Shown here: piece after piece, positions 9,342 to 18,269 of the stretch | Layout: each line of letters starts with the position of its first letter | How positions within the stretch are numbered: position 1 is the stretch's first letter | DNA from: Actinomadura sp. 6K520 | Lineage (GTDB): Bacteria; Actinomycetota; Actinomycetes; Streptosporangiales; Streptosporangiaceae | DNA length: 64,000 bases | Assembly (NCBI RefSeq): GCF_004349245.1 | Contig: NZ_SMLC01000007.1 | Span: 30,225-94,224, forward strand | Direction of reading: 5' to 3' | The notes under the pieces: generated by a model | What the model saw: only the letters and a program-made list of their open reading frames with translations | Database searches by the model: none | What the model was told of the DNA's origin: nothing | Position numbers and translations under genes: made by a program

Positions 9342-9914
9342 ATGGGCACGGAACATAGCAATGATCTAAGAACCTTTTGTCGGCAAGTCCAACAGCGCTC
9401 GGTAGAGCACCAGCAAGCTATGCCCGTCGTCATAGAAAATGGCTGGCGATCAATTAGCGTAGGCATCCTGCGACAAGAGCTTGACTCAATGGTCCGCGTA
9501 ATCTACCTGAATTCACAGCCACCTGAACGCCAGGCTCAACTACTTGCCGACTCAGTGAATGGTGAGCGCTGGAGAGGCGCTTCAGGGAAACCTGTATTCG
9601 ATAGACAGATGGTGGACAATACAGGAATTTCGGATGGCTGGCCGAAGATAGTTTACAAGTTTGGCTGCACCTTCATTCACCTGTCCAGCTCTCACGACCA
9701 TATGGCGCGCGACCCTTTCCAGGCGCTACCCATCCATGAACGACAGATCATTGTTGATTACATCAACTATTACCACGACAATAAGCCTCTCGATCCAGTG
9801 ACGATTGATTCTGATTTTGAGACCGTACACCTCTATGTGCCATACATTCTAGAAAAGATATCTACGAACCTTGAGTTTGAACTTGAAAAACTCGAGAATG
9901 GCAAGCTCACTTAG
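9342..9914 (+). CDS. Orphan hypothetical protein of low G+C
   Basis: The 190-residue product has no domain that I recognise. It is hydrophilic, without signal peptide or membrane segment, and ends in a charged helix (NLEFELEKLENGK). The segment IVYKFGCTFIHLSSSHDH, rich in His, and IVDYINYYHD are the most distinctive parts and could form an active site or a HEPN-like helical core, but no clear RX4-6H motif is present. Base and codon use differ sharply from the neighbours: many A/T third positions (ATA, AGA, TTA-like codons), typical of recent transfer. No good ribosome site is visible before the ATG. It is the last gene before the tRNA-Lys fragment that bounds the presumed island. Confidence 0.7.
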   Translation: MGTEHSNDLRTFCRQVQQRSVEHQQAMPVVIENGWRSISVGILRQELDSMVRVIYLNSQPPERQAQLLADSVNGERWRGASGKPVFDRQMVDNTGISDGWPKIVYKFGCTFIHLSSSHDHMARDPFQALPIHERQIIVDYINYYHDNKPLDPVTIDSDFETVHLYVPYILEKISTNLEFELEKLENGKLT

Positions 9915-10196
9915 CATTGATCTCGACATCCCCTCGATTTAAACCGGTTAAGTACGGCGACCGGACGACGCGTCGAAGCGGCACCCGCATGATCGCGTAG
10001 CCACCGCGCCAGCCACTCCCCCACCGTAACCGCCGAGCAAGCCACGCGATCACCAACAGCCCATGGCGGCTCGTTGTCGGCTCGGCAGTTCTGAAACTAA
10101 TCGGCATGCAGTAACATTGGACAGCAGGAAAATCGGGCGAGATGCGGACGGTTCGGCATACAATGCCACTGTGCAACCCGTTCCGACACGACAATT
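9915..10196. other. Island-end non-coding region with dispersed repeat
   Basis: No gene is supported. The stretch holds one copy of the 57-bp dispersed repeat (10032-10088) and runs into the tRNA-Lys fragment. Several stop codons interrupt all frames near 9940-10140. Confidence 0.5.
10032..10088. repeat. 57-bp dispersed repeat, copy 1
   Basis: This stretch matches 20353-20409 in the same orientation with only a few differences; the shared core includes CCATGGCGGCTCGTTGTCGG. The second copy sits beside an IS end, so the repeat probably derives from IS-linked sequence. Confidence 0.75.
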
Positions 10197-10243
10197 TCGG
10201 ACTTTTAATCCGTAGGCTGTGGGTTCGAGTCCCACGCGACCCA
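10197..10243 (+). other. 3' fragment of tRNA-Lys(UUU), putative attachment site
   Basis: The anticodon arm (loop CTTTTAA, anticodon TTT, four paired stem bases on each side), variable region, a perfect T arm (GTGGG-TTCGAGT-CCCAC) and the 3' acceptor strand GCGACCC followed by ACC are all present. The D arm and the 5' acceptor strand (which should read GGGTCGC) are absent upstream, so this is not a complete tRNA. Established knowledge: integration at a tRNA gene leaves the intact gene at one end of the element and a 3' copy such as this at the other, next to the original downstream DNA. That places the element to the left of this site and the intact tRNA-Lys beyond the left edge. Confidence 0.75.
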
Positions 10244-10336
10244 CCCTTCCTGACCTGGGCAAACACGGCTCCCACTGCTCGCGGTCACGCTGCCCGCGCG
10301 TGCGGCGCTGCGCCGCCGGTCCTAGCGCACGCCCAC

Positions 10337-10371
10337 GGGGCGGGAGCCGGCGTCGCGCCTGCTCCCGCCCC
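10337..10371 (-). terminator. Hairpin downstream of pntB
   Basis: A perfect 11-bp stem (10337-10347 with 10361-10371) with a 13-nt loop lies 29 nt beyond the pntB stop, in the position of the operon terminator. Confidence 0.65.
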
Positions 10372-10399
10372 GGCGTCCTCTCGGTGCGCCCGGTGGTGG

Positions 10400-11866
10400 T
10401 CAGGATCGCGAGACGACCTCGGGGCGGCCGGCCAGGGGCGTGAGGTGTTTGAGGGCCTGGAGGATGTCGGCTACCTGCTCCTTGGCGTCGCCGAAGAGCA
10501 TGTGCGTGTTGTCGCGGAAGAAGAGCGGGTTCTGGACGCCGGCGTACCCGGTGGCCATGGAGCGTTTGAACACGATGACCTGCCGGGCGTTCCAGACCTC
10601 CAGGACGGGCATGCCGGCGATGGGGCTCGCGGGGTCCTCCTCGGCGGCGGGGTTGACGATGTCGTTGGCGCCGATCACCAGGACCACGTCGGCGGCGCCG
10701 AAGTCGTCGTTGATCTCGTCCATCTCCAGCACCAGGTCGTAGGGCACCTTGGCCTCGGCGAGCAGCACGTTCATGTGGCCGGGAAGGCGGCCGGCGACCG
10801 GGTGGATGCCGAACCTGACCTGGACGCCATGGTCACGCAGCCGCGCGGTCAGCGCGGCGACCGGGACCTGTGCCTGGGCGACGGCCATTCCGTAGCCCGG
10901 AACGATGATCACCGAGGAGGCCGCGGCCAGCGCTTCGGCGCTCTCCTCGGCGGTGATCTCCCGGTGCCGGCCGTGGTCGGCGCCGGACGCGGCGGCCGCC
11001 TCGAGGCCGAAACCGCCGGCGATGACCGAGAGGAAGGAGCGGTTCATCGCCCGGCACATGATGGCCGACAGGTAGGCGCCCGAGGAGCCCACCAGCGCGC
11101 CGACGATGATCAGGAGGTCGTTGCCGAGCAGGAACCCGGACGCGGCGGCCGCCCAGCCGGAGTAGCTGTTCAGCATGGAGACCACCACCGGCATGTCGCC
11201 GCCGCCGATGGAGGCGACCAGGTGCCAGCCGAGCAGCAGCGCCAGCGCGGTGACCGCGATGAGCTGCCACGGCCGGGGCTCGACGACGAAGGCGACGGTG
11301 AGCGCGAAGAACGCGACGACCGCCGCGACGTTGAGCAGGTTCTTGCCCGGCAGCATCAGCGGCGCGGACTTCAGCCTGCCCGACAGCTTGCCGAAGGCCA
11401 CGACCGAGCCGGTGAAGGTGACGCCGCCGATGAGGACGCCGATGAAGACCTCGGCGCTGTGGATGCCGAGCATGCCCTCGCGGGCGAGCGCCGCCGCCTC
11501 CGCCCCCTCGGGATGGTGCTCGACGTGCAGGTAGCCGCTCCAGCCGACCATGACCGCCGCCAGCCCGACGAAGCTGTGCAGTAGTGCGATGAGCTCGGGC
11601 ATCGCGGTCATCTCCACCGCCCTGGCCCGGTTCAGGCCGATCAGCGCGCCGACCGCGACCGCGGCCATGAGCAGCCCGAGCGCGGGGAGGCCGATGCCGC
11701 CGTCGATGGTGAGGGCGACGGTGGCGGCGAGCGCCACGGTCATGCCGAGCATGCCGTAGGTGTTGCCCAGGCGCGCGGATTCGTGCCGTGAGAGCCCGGC
11801 CAGCGCGCGGATGAAGAACAGCGCCGCGACGATGTACGCCGCGGTCGCCGCGGTTGCGACCGTCAT
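10400..11866 (-). CDS. pntB: NAD(P) transhydrogenase subunit beta
   Basis: The 488-residue product is the beta subunit of the proton-translocating NAD(P)+ transhydrogenase, which drives NADPH formation from NADH with the proton gradient in the cytoplasmic membrane. The first about 280 residues are membrane helices ([17 protein letters not shown] and [19 protein letters not shown] are family hallmarks). The soluble NADP-binding domain III follows, with [41 protein letters not shown] and [17 protein letters not shown]. It begins 3 nt after the pntA stop, forming a two-gene operon with the alpha subunit. Confidence 0.97.
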   Translation of the reverse strand: MTVATAATAAYIVAALFFIRALAGLSRHESARLGNTYGMLGMTVALAATVALTIDGGIGLPALGLLMAAVAVGALIGLNRARAVEMTAMPELIALLHSFVGLAAVMVGWSGYLHVEHHPEGAEAAALAREGMLGIHSAEVFIGVLIGGVTFTGSVVAFGKLSGRLKSAPLMLPGKNLLNVAAVVAFFALTVAFVVEPRPWQLIAVTALALLLGWHLVASIGGGDMPVVVSMLNSYSGWAAAASGFLLGNDLLIIVGALVGSSGAYLSAIMCRAMNRSFLSVIAGGFGLEAAAASGADHGRHREITAEESAEALAAASSVIIVPGYGMAVAQAQVPVAALTARLRDHGVQVRFGIHPVAGRLPGHMNVLLAEAKVPYDLVLEMDEINDDFGAADVVLVIGANDIVNPAAEEDPASPIAGMPVLEVWNARQVIVFKRSMATGYAGVQNPLFFRDNTHMLFGDAKEQVADILQALKHLTPLAGRPEVVSRS

Positions 11867-11869
11867 TGC

Positions 11870-13402
11870 CTAGCTCCTGATGAACATGGCGAGCATGCGG
11901 CGGGTGACCGCGAATCCGCCGAAGACGTTGATGCTCGCGAGCAGGATCGCCGCGAGTGAGAGCACGGTGATCGCCGTGCTTCCCGCGCCGATCTGCACCA
12001 GCGCTCCGACCACGATGATCCCGGAGATCGCGTTGGTCACCGACATCAGCGGGGTGTGCAGTGCGTGGTGCACGTTCCCGATGACGTAGTAGCCGATCAC
12101 GATGGCCAACGCGAACACGGTCAGGTGCACCTGCAGCGCCGCCGGCGATATCGCGATCAGGCCGAACAGCCCGGCGGCCGCAAGGGCGGCGCCGAGCCGG
12201 CGCAGCGCCGGGTTCGGCGCGCCGTCCGCGTCGTCCCCCTCGGGGTCCGGCTGCGCCGGCTGGGCGGTCACCGGTGCCGCCGACACCGGTACCGGGGGCG
12301 GCGGCCAGGTGAGCTCGCCCTCGCGGACGACGGTCATCGAGCGTTGCACGACGTCGTCGAAGTCCAGGACGAGTTCGCCGTCCCGTTGCGGGGTCATCGA
12401 CTCGATCAGATTGACCAGGTTGGTCCCGTACAGCTGGGACGCCTGCGCGGGCAGCCGCCCGGCCAGGTCGGTGTAGCCGAGGATGACCACGCCGTTCCCG
12501 GTGACCACCCGCTCGCCGGGAACCGTGCCCTCGACGTTGCCGCCGTTGGCCGCGGCCATGTCGACGATCACCGACCCCGGCCGCATCGTCGCCACCATCT
12601 CGGCGGTGATCAGCTTCGGCGCGGGCTTCCCGGGGATGAGCGCGGTGGTGACGATGATGTCCACGTCACGGCACTGCTCGGCGTAGAGCGCGGCGGCGCG
12701 GGCGTTGTAGTCGTCCGACATCTCCTGGGCGTACCCGGTGTCCGGTGCGTCGCCGGTCTCGGCCTCGGCGACCGCGAGGTAGTCGCCGCCGAGCGAGCGC
12801 ACCTGGTCGGCGACCTCCGGCCGCGGGTCGGTGGCCCGGACGATCGCGCCGAGGCTTCCGGCCGCGCCGATCGCCGCGAGCCCGGCGACGCCGGCCCCCG
12901 CGACCAGCACCTTCGCCGGCGGCACCTTGCCCGCCGCGGTCACCTGACCGGTGAAGAACCGCCCGAACTCGTGTGCGGCCTCGATCACCGCCCGGTACCC
13001 GGCGATATTGGCCATCGAGGAGAGCACGTCGAACGACTGCGCCCGGGAGATCCGCGGCACCGCGTCCAGGGACAGTGCCGTGATGGGACGCCTGGCGAGG
13101 TCCTCCACCAGATCCGGCCTGAACCGGGGGCTCAGCAGGCCGATCAGTGCGGCTCCCGGTCGCAGTGCGTCCAGTCGCCCGGGTGGGGGCGGGTCGACGC
13201 CCAGCACCACGTCCGCGGCGACCGCGTCGCCGATGGCGGCGCCCGCGGCCTCGTACCGGTCATCGGGAAAGCCGGCTCCGGCCCCGGCGCCGGACTCGAC
13301 GATCACCTCGTACCCGAGTTTCTGCAGACGGGTAACGGTGTCCGGCGTCACCGCCACCCGCCGCTCGCCGGGCGAATCCTCCTTGAGAACCCCAACGATC
13401 AT
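11870..13402 (-). CDS. pntA: NAD(P) transhydrogenase subunit alpha
   Basis: The 510-residue subunit contains the NAD-binding domain I (alanine dehydrogenase/PNT N and C parts: [20 protein letters not shown] at the start; [22 protein letters not shown] as the dinucleotide fold; [16 protein letters not shown]). A Pro/Ala linker and four C-terminal membrane helices ([31 protein letters not shown]) follow. It is therefore the fused, Escherichia coli-like alpha subunit rather than the split alpha1/alpha2 form common in many bacteria. The ATG at 13402 has a GAGGTG 6 nt upstream; a longer frame to 13429 adds only nine residues and is less likely. Confidence 0.96.
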   Translation of the reverse strand: MIVGVLKEDSPGERRVAVTPDTVTRLQKLGYEVIVESGAGAGAGFPDDRYEAAGAAIGDAVAADVVLGVDPPPPGRLDALRPGAALIGLLSPRFRPDLVEDLARRPITALSLDAVPRISRAQSFDVLSSMANIAGYRAVIEAAHEFGRFFTGQVTAAGKVPPAKVLVAGAGVAGLAAIGAAGSLGAIVRATDPRPEVADQVRSLGGDYLAVAEAETGDAPDTGYAQEMSDDYNARAAALYAEQCRDVDIIVTTALIPGKPAPKLITAEMVATMRPGSVIVDMAAANGGNVEGTVPGERVVTGNGVVILGYTDLAGRLPAQASQLYGTNLVNLIESMTPQRDGELVLDFDDVVQRSMTVVREGELTWPPPPVPVSAAPVTAQPAQPDPEGDDADGAPNPALRRLGAALAAAGLFGLIAISPAALQVHLTVFALAIVIGYYVIGNVHHALHTPLMSVTNAISGIIVVGALVQIGAGSTAITVLSLAAILLASINVFGGFAVTRRMLAMFIRS

Positions 13403-13723
13403 GACAAGCACCTCACATCTCTCGCGCACCAGCGCGTGGTGCGCGGCGTCGCGCCGGTGGCCGGGGGGTGCCTGTCTGCCAGTGCGGCCGTGGGCGAGCG
13501 GACGGCGCCAAGTATCTTGGCATCAAGGTAATTCTGCCGCGAACGCGACCGCTTCCGCCACACACTGTGTGCCAGTCTTGGCTGTGACATTTGGGCACTT
13601 GCGCACTGCCCCCGCGGGAGTACGCCTCGCCTCACCAGCCCGTTTCGAGGACGTCGTCCAGCGCTTCGGTGAACTCGCCGGCGTGCGCGGACGTGAACGT
13701 CAGCGGCGGTTATCGGACGGCCG
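13403..13723. other. Region upstream of pntA without a gene
   Basis: No convincing reading frame is present. This is the promoter region of pntAB and the downstream region of the EthD gene. A short palindromic element CACACACTGTGTG near 13559-13571 is the only structure that I see. Confidence 0.4.
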
Positions 13724-14026
13724 TCACAGCATCTCGCGCACTTCACCCGAGAACATGACCACGGAGGCGACCTCGTAGGTGGCCGCGTCCTTGCCCGCCG
13801 CCGCCATCTCCGGGCTGCCGAGCGCGGTCTGGAGCGCGTCGGCGTCCTCGAACCACAGTTCGGCGACGAGGTAGGGCGCGTCGCCCCGGAGCGGGCGCGG
13901 CCGCGCCAGGGTGAACGACTCGATCCCCGGCAGCGCGCGGACCAGCGGCACGTGCACGCTCTCGTATCGCTCGTCGAACGCGGCGGGGTCGGCCGGGGAG
14001 AAGTACTGGACGGTGAGCCGGTGCAT
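13724..14026 (-). CDS. EthD family protein
   Basis: The 100-residue ferredoxin-like (dimeric alpha/beta barrel) protein starts MHRLTVQYFSPADPAAFDERY and carries HVPLVRALPGIESFTL, the EthD signature arrangement; YLVAELWFEDADAL follows. EthD members are small proteins required for, or similar to enzymes of, ether and polyketide breakdown, but most are uncharacterised. The ATG at 14026 is preceded by GGAGG; longer frames to 14068 start in low-quality sequence. A hyphenated palindrome GTCACCACGTGAC at 14111-14123 lies upstream and may be an operator. Confidence 0.85.
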   Translation of the reverse strand: MHRLTVQYFSPADPAAFDERYESVHVPLVRALPGIESFTLARPRPLRGDAPYLVAELWFEDADALQTALGSPEMAAAGKDAATYEVASVVMFSGEVREML

Positions 14027-14151
14027 GGAGGGCCTCCGAGGCGGGAGTCGTGGCCATGGCCTGGTCATTGGCTGTGAACATCAACAGGTGGCAACCGGCC
14101 GACCTGGCAGGTCACCACGTGACAACCTCATCTCTGTTCGCCGTGTGCGTC

Positions 14152-14491
14152 AACGATCGCGTCCCTCGCGGGACTGACCGCGGTCCCGGGCGAGGCGGTG
14201 TACGGCGCGCCCAAGCACGCCGCGATCGGCTTCAGCCTGAGCACGCTCGCCGACCTGCGCCCGGCCGGGATCAAGGACATCGACATCTCCTGCGTCTGCC
14301 CGGACGGGATCTGGACCCCGATACTCCACGACAAGCTCACCGACCCCGCGTCGGCGCTGTCCTTCTCCGGCAGGTTGCTCCGGCCCGAGCAGGTCGTCGA
14401 AGCCATTCGCAAGATCTTGGACCGGCCGCGTCCGGTCACGGCGGTACCGGCCTGGCGGGGCCTGCAAGCACGTCGGCCTCGGTCCGGATGA
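14152..14491 (+). pseudogene. C-terminal remnant of a short-chain dehydrogenase
   Basis: Starting in mid-gene, the frame reads IASLAGLTAVPGEAVYGAPKHA, that is the SDR active-site YxxxK (YGAPK) and the strand before it, then IDISCVCPDGIWTPIL and a C-terminal helix to the stop at 14491. The N-terminal Rossmann fold (about 150 residues with the GxxxGxG motif) is missing, so no functional SDR can be made. It overlaps the 3' end of the convergent LysR gene by about 55 nt. Confidence 0.75.
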
Positions 14492-15338
14492 GGCGGCGGA
14501 CGATGAGGGCGGACGGCGAGGGGCGGCCGTCCCGCCGCTGCGTCAGGCACACGTGGACGGGGGGCGCGTCGCGCAGCGGAAGCCAGACCAGGTCGGCGAT
14601 GTCCGCCGACGGGTTGAAGCGGGCGAGGATGCCGAGCCCGACCCCCTGGGCGACCATCACCTCGACGGTGCGCGCCGACATGGCCTGGACGACGACATCG
14701 GGGGCGGGCACGTGCCGGTGCAGCATGTCCCACATGACGGTGCCCGCCCGCATGGTGACGACGGGCCAGGTCTCAAGGTCGCGCCAATGGACGTGGCCGC
14801 GTCCGGCCAGCGGATGGTCGGCCCGCATGCAGACCCCCACCGGGGCGGACATGAGCGGTATCCGGTGCAGGCCCGGCGCGGCCGGGGTCCCCGGCATGGT
14901 GACCACCCCGAAGTCCAGTCCCCCGTCCAGCACGGCTGATTCGATGGCGGCCGAGGCCCCCTCGCGGACGGTGAACCGCAGCCCCGGATGCTGCTCCCGC
15001 AGCCGGCCCACGACCGGCGCGATGATCGTCTCCGCGGTCACCGAGACACCGCCGATCTGGACCCGGCCGCGGTAGGCGCCGCTCGACTCCATGGCCGACT
15101 GGCGCACCGCGTCCTCGGCGGCCACGAGGCGTCCCAGCGGCTCCATCAGGGCCTGGCCGGCCGGTGTCGGGCGGACGCCGTGCCGGCTGCGGGTGAGCAG
15201 GACGACGTCGAGATCCTCCTCCAGCAGGCCGATCTGCTGCCCGATGGTGGGCTGGCTGACGCCGCATTTCGCGGCGGCCGCGCGTAGCGACCCGGTCTCG
15301 ATGGCGGCCAGGAAGTACCGCGCTCGTTCCACCCGCAC
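14436..15338 (-). CDS. LysR-family transcriptional regulator
   Basis: The 300-residue protein has the LysR winged HTH at its N-terminus (VERARYFLAAIETGSLRAAA and CGVSQPTIGQQIGLLEEDL) and a substrate-binding domain from about residue 90 (GRVQIGGVSVTAETIIAPVV). The GTG at 15338 gives a normal LysR length; the frame extends to 15575 but the extra residues are unrelated in character. It is divergent from the CoA-transferase gene at 15472, the usual layout for a LysR that controls its neighbour in response to a pathway acid or CoA ester. The intergenic 15339-15471 contains the AT-rich stretch TATAGAAGGAAAA, a likely promoter region. Confidence 0.88.
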   Translation of the reverse strand: MRVERARYFLAAIETGSLRAAAAKCGVSQPTIGQQIGLLEEDLDVVLLTRSRHGVRPTPAGQALMEPLGRLVAAEDAVRQSAMESSGAYRGRVQIGGVSVTAETIIAPVVGRLREQHPGLRFTVREGASAAIESAVLDGGLDFGVVTMPGTPAAPGLHRIPLMSAPVGVCMRADHPLAGRGHVHWRDLETWPVVTMRAGTVMWDMLHRHVPAPDVVVQAMSARTVEVMVAQGVGLGILARFNPSADIADLVWLPLRDAPPVHVCLTQRRDGRPSPSALIVRRLIRTEADVLAGPARPVPP

Positions 15339-15471
15339 GGGCTCACTATAGAAGGAAAACCTTTCACGGGTGAGCGCCGAATACGTCTTCCCGGTGCTCC
15401 GGTCGCAGGGCATCTTGACGTAGACCCATTTCCGGTCCGCGCCCCCAGGACCGTTCGTGAAAGGAATTCCA

Positions 15472-16656
15472 TTGCCCGGTCCGCTGAGCGGAGTGCGCGT
15501 CCTGGACGTGTCGACGATCCTGGCCGGCCCGCTGGCGTCCTCGCTCCTCGGCGAGTTCGGCGCCGAGGTGATCAAGATCGAGCATCCCGCCGACGGCGAC
15601 CCCGCGCGCCGCTATCCGCCGCTGGAAGACGGCGAGTCGGTCGCCTGGGCGATGCTGGCCCGCGCCAAGCGGAGCGTCACGATCGACCTGCACCGCGCCG
15701 AGGCGGCCGGCCTGGTCGGACGGCTGGCCGCCGCCGCCGACATCGTCGTGACGAACTTCCGCCCGGCGACGCTGCGCCGGTTCCGCATCGACTTCGACGA
15801 CCTGCGGGCGTACCGGCCGGACCTGGTGATGGTCCATGTGAGCGCGTTCGGGCGCACCGGCCCCTACGCCGACCGTCCCGGCTTCGCCCGCGTCGCGGAG
15901 GCCTTCGCCGGCCTGACCTACCGGACAGGCGGCCCCGACCAGCCGCCGGTCTTCGCCGGCTACCCCGTGGCCGACGGCGTCACCGGCATCTACGCCGCGT
16001 TCGCGGCCATGCTGGCGCTGCGCCAGCGGGACATCACCGGCGAGGCCCAGCTGGCCGACATCCCCCTCTACGAGCCGCTGCTGCGGATGATGGAGGACTT
16101 CATCGCCGAGTACGGCGCGACCGGCGAGACCCGGGAGCGCCAGGGCAACCAGAACCCCCACATCAGCCCGAACAGCCTCTACCGCACCCGCGACGGCCGC
16201 TGGCTGGCCCTGCCCGCGTCGACCGAGCAGATGTGGCGCCGGCTGGTCAAGGTCATGGACGCCGCGGACCTCGCCGTCCACGACTCTATGACCGCCCGGC
16301 TGGAGCACCGCGAGGAGATCGAGGCGCGGGTCGCCGCGTTCGTCGCGTCCCACGACCTCGAACCGCTGATGGCGCTGCTCCTCGACGCCGGGGTGGCCGC
16401 CGGGCCGGTGAACTCGGCGGCGGACATCTGCGCCGACCCGCACATCCGCGCCCGCGGATCGGTGGTGGAGGTACCGGACGGAGGCACCGGCCGCCCGCGT
16501 CTCATGCAGGCGCCCGCCGGACGCTTCTCCGGGTTCGACGCCACCGTCGGCGACGCCGCGCCGGCGCTGGGCCAGCACACGACCGACGTGCTGCGAGACC
16601 TGGCCGGGCTCACCGAACCGGAGATCGACGAACTTCGCCACCGAGGAGCGGTCTGA
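15472..16656 (+). CDS. CaiB/BaiF (family III) CoA-transferase
   Basis: The 394-residue protein begins PGPLSGVRVLDVSTILAGP and shows the family III layout: EFGAEVIKIEHPADGDP, LARAKRSVTIDL, NFRPATL, HVSAFGRTGPYADRPGF and AQLADIPLYEPLL, where the Asp before PLYE corresponds to the residue that forms the aspartyl-CoA thioester. It moves CoA between acyl-CoA and a free carboxylic acid in the cytosol. I chose the TTG at 15472 because AAAGGA lies 6 nt upstream and family members start at PGPLSGVRVLD; a GTG at 15457 is possible. With the carrier encoded 18 nt downstream it probably activates an imported dicarboxylic acid. Confidence 0.9.
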   Translation: MPGPLSGVRVLDVSTILAGPLASSLLGEFGAEVIKIEHPADGDPARRYPPLEDGESVAWAMLARAKRSVTIDLHRAEAAGLVGRLAAAADIVVTNFRPATLRRFRIDFDDLRAYRPDLVMVHVSAFGRTGPYADRPGFARVAEAFAGLTYRTGGPDQPPVFAGYPVADGVTGIYAAFAAMLALRQRDITGEAQLADIPLYEPLLRMMEDFIAEYGATGETRERQGNQNPHISPNSLYRTRDGRWLALPASTEQMWRRLVKVMDAADLAVHDSMTARLEHREEIEARVAAFVASHDLEPLMALLLDAGVAAGPVNSAADICADPHIRARGSVVEVPDGGTGRPRLMQAPAGRFSGFDATVGDAAPALGQHTTDVLRDLAGLTEPEIDELRHRGAV

Positions 16657-16674
16657 CCGAGAAAGAGCGTGCTC

Positions 16675-18054
16675 ATGACCATGGCCACCCTGTCCATCAT
16701 CGTGCTGGTCGCGCTGTTCGCGGCGACCCTGATCCCCGCATTCGACCTCGGGCTCGGCGCCCTGGTCGCCGCGTTCCTCCTCGGCCTCGCCGCCGATGTG
16801 GCCACGGACGACGTGACGGGATTCTTCCCCTCCGGCTTCTTCGTCCTCATCGTCGGGGTGACGGCCCTGTTCGCCGCCGCCCATCTCAACGGGACACTCG
16901 ACTGGCTGCTCGACCTCATGCTGCGGCTGGTCCGCGGCCGGCTGGTGCTGATCGTCCTGGTCCCCTTCGCGATCGGCGCCGTGCTCACCGCCGTCGGCAC
17001 CCTGCCCGCGGCCGCGACCGCGATCGTCTCCCCCATCGCGCTGGGCTTCGCCGCGCGGTACCGGGTCTCACCGCTGATCGCCGCCGTCCTCGGCGTCACC
17101 GGGATCATCAGCGGGCTGCTCTCGCCGCTCGCCGTCTACGGCGTCACCGCGCGCGAGCTGAGCGAGGAGCAGGGCATCGCCCTCCCCGGCTCGGCGCCGG
17201 TGTCCTTCCTGCTCGGCGGCCTGATCACCGGCCTGCTGGTGTGCACGGCCCTGATGCTCGTCGGCGTACGGACCGGCGCGATTCCGTCCGGCCGGGTGGC
17301 CGCCCCGTCCGGTCCCGCCGCACCGGACGGCCTCGCGCCGGACGGCGCGGCGACTGATGGCGGCCCACCGGAGGGCACCGCTCCGGAGCCCCCGGCGAAA
17401 ACCTCCGTGTCCACCGCCACGGCCGGGACGGCGACGGTCGTCGCCCCGGCGCCCGCGGGGACGCGGGACCAGTTCCGAGTCCGCGCCCTCACGGTCTCCT
17501 GCCTGCTCGCCGTGGTCGTCCTCTCGGTCGGGTTCGACATGAACGTGGGCTACCTCGGGCTCACCGCGGCGCTGGTCCTGCAGCTGGCGCTCCGCCTGCC
17601 ACCCGGCGAGATCGTCTCCAGGATCCCGTGGAACGTCGTCCTGCTGATCGGCGGCCTGCTGACCTACGTCGGCCTGATGCAGCACCTGGGCGCGTTCAAG
17701 CAGATCAGCGACATGCTCCGGGTGGACGGGTCGCCCATGCTCAGCCTGCTGGTGCTCTGCTACATCGCCGGGGTGACGTCCTTCGCCGCCAGCTCCATCG
17801 CGGTGTTCGTGACCGCCATGCCGCTGCTGCCCCCGCTGGTGGCCGACGGCGTGTCCCCGGTCGGCGGCGTGCTCGCCCTCGCCCTGGCCTCGGTGATGGT
17901 CGACATCAACCCGCTCGGCATCACCGGCGGCCTCATCCTCGGCGCCGCCGAACCCTCGGCACGGCCCCGCCTGTTCCGCAACCTGCTCATCTACGGCCTC
18001 ATCTCGATTCCCATCGCCCCCTTCCTGACCTGGCTGGCCTTCAGCTGGTGGTGA
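16675..18054 (+). CDS. MatC/DASS-type dicarboxylate carrier
   Basis: The 459-residue integral membrane protein has an N-terminal half matching the dicarboxylate carrier MatC domain (GLGALVAAFLLGL, FFPSGFFVLIVGVTALFAAA, NGTLDWLLD). Helices with ion-transporter features follow in the second half (SSIAVFVTAMPLLPPL, DINPLGITGGLIL). About 12 membrane segments are visible. Between the halves, residues about 200-265 form a long Pro/Ala/Gly/Thr-rich hydrophilic loop (VAAPSGPAAPDGLAPDGAA) that is unusual for the family. It follows the CoA-transferase by 18 nt and ends at a strong hairpin, giving a two-gene catabolic operon for a C3-C5 dicarboxylate such as malonate; the exact substrate is inferred only. 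Confidence 0.82.
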   Translation: MTMATLSIIVLVALFAATLIPAFDLGLGALVAAFLLGLAADVATDDVTGFFPSGFFVLIVGVTALFAAAHLNGTLDWLLDLMLRLVRGRLVLIVLVPFAIGAVLTAVGTLPAAATAIVSPIALGFAARYRVSPLIAAVLGVTGIISGLLSPLAVYGVTARELSEEQGIALPGSAPVSFLLGGLITGLLVCTALMLVGVRTGAIPSGRVAAPSGPAAPDGLAPDGAATDGGPPEGTAPEPPAKTSVSTATAGTATVVAPAPAGTRDQFRVRALTVSCLLAVVVLSVGFDMNVGYLGLTAALVLQLALRLPPGEIVSRIPWNVVLLIGGLLTYVGLMQHLGAFKQISDMLRVDGSPMLSLLVLCYIAGVTSFAASSIAVFVTAMPLLPPLVADGVSPVGGVLALALASVMVDINPLGITGGLILGAAEPSARPRLFRNLLIYGLISIPIAPFLTWLAFSWW

Positions 18055-18069
18055 GACCCCGGAGTCGCC

Positions 18070-18105
18070 ACCGGGACCGGCCGCCTGCCGGCCGCCGGTC
18101 CCGGT
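18070..18105 (+). terminator. Hairpin after the dicarboxylate operon
   Basis: A perfect 12-bp stem (18070-18081 with 18094-18105) with a GC-rich 12-nt loop lies 15 nt after the carrier stop codon. There is no T-run, as is common in this group. Confidence 0.7.
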
Positions 18106-18269
18106 CGCGCTCCGCCTGACCGTCAGCACCAGGAGAGGTTCAAGTTCGTGCGGGTCACGTTGCGGAGGGCCCAGCACGGCCGGGCACCGCATCCCGCGGT
18201 ACCCGGCCGTCACGGGCCCCGCCGCGCGGCAGTGCCCGTTCGTACGCGGCGAGACGTCGGCCGCGCTCA

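Noticed and set aside
10142..11584. A 480-codon open frame on the plus strand
   Set aside because: Antisense to pntB and crossing the tRNA fragment and a terminator hairpin; composition is that of a shadow frame.
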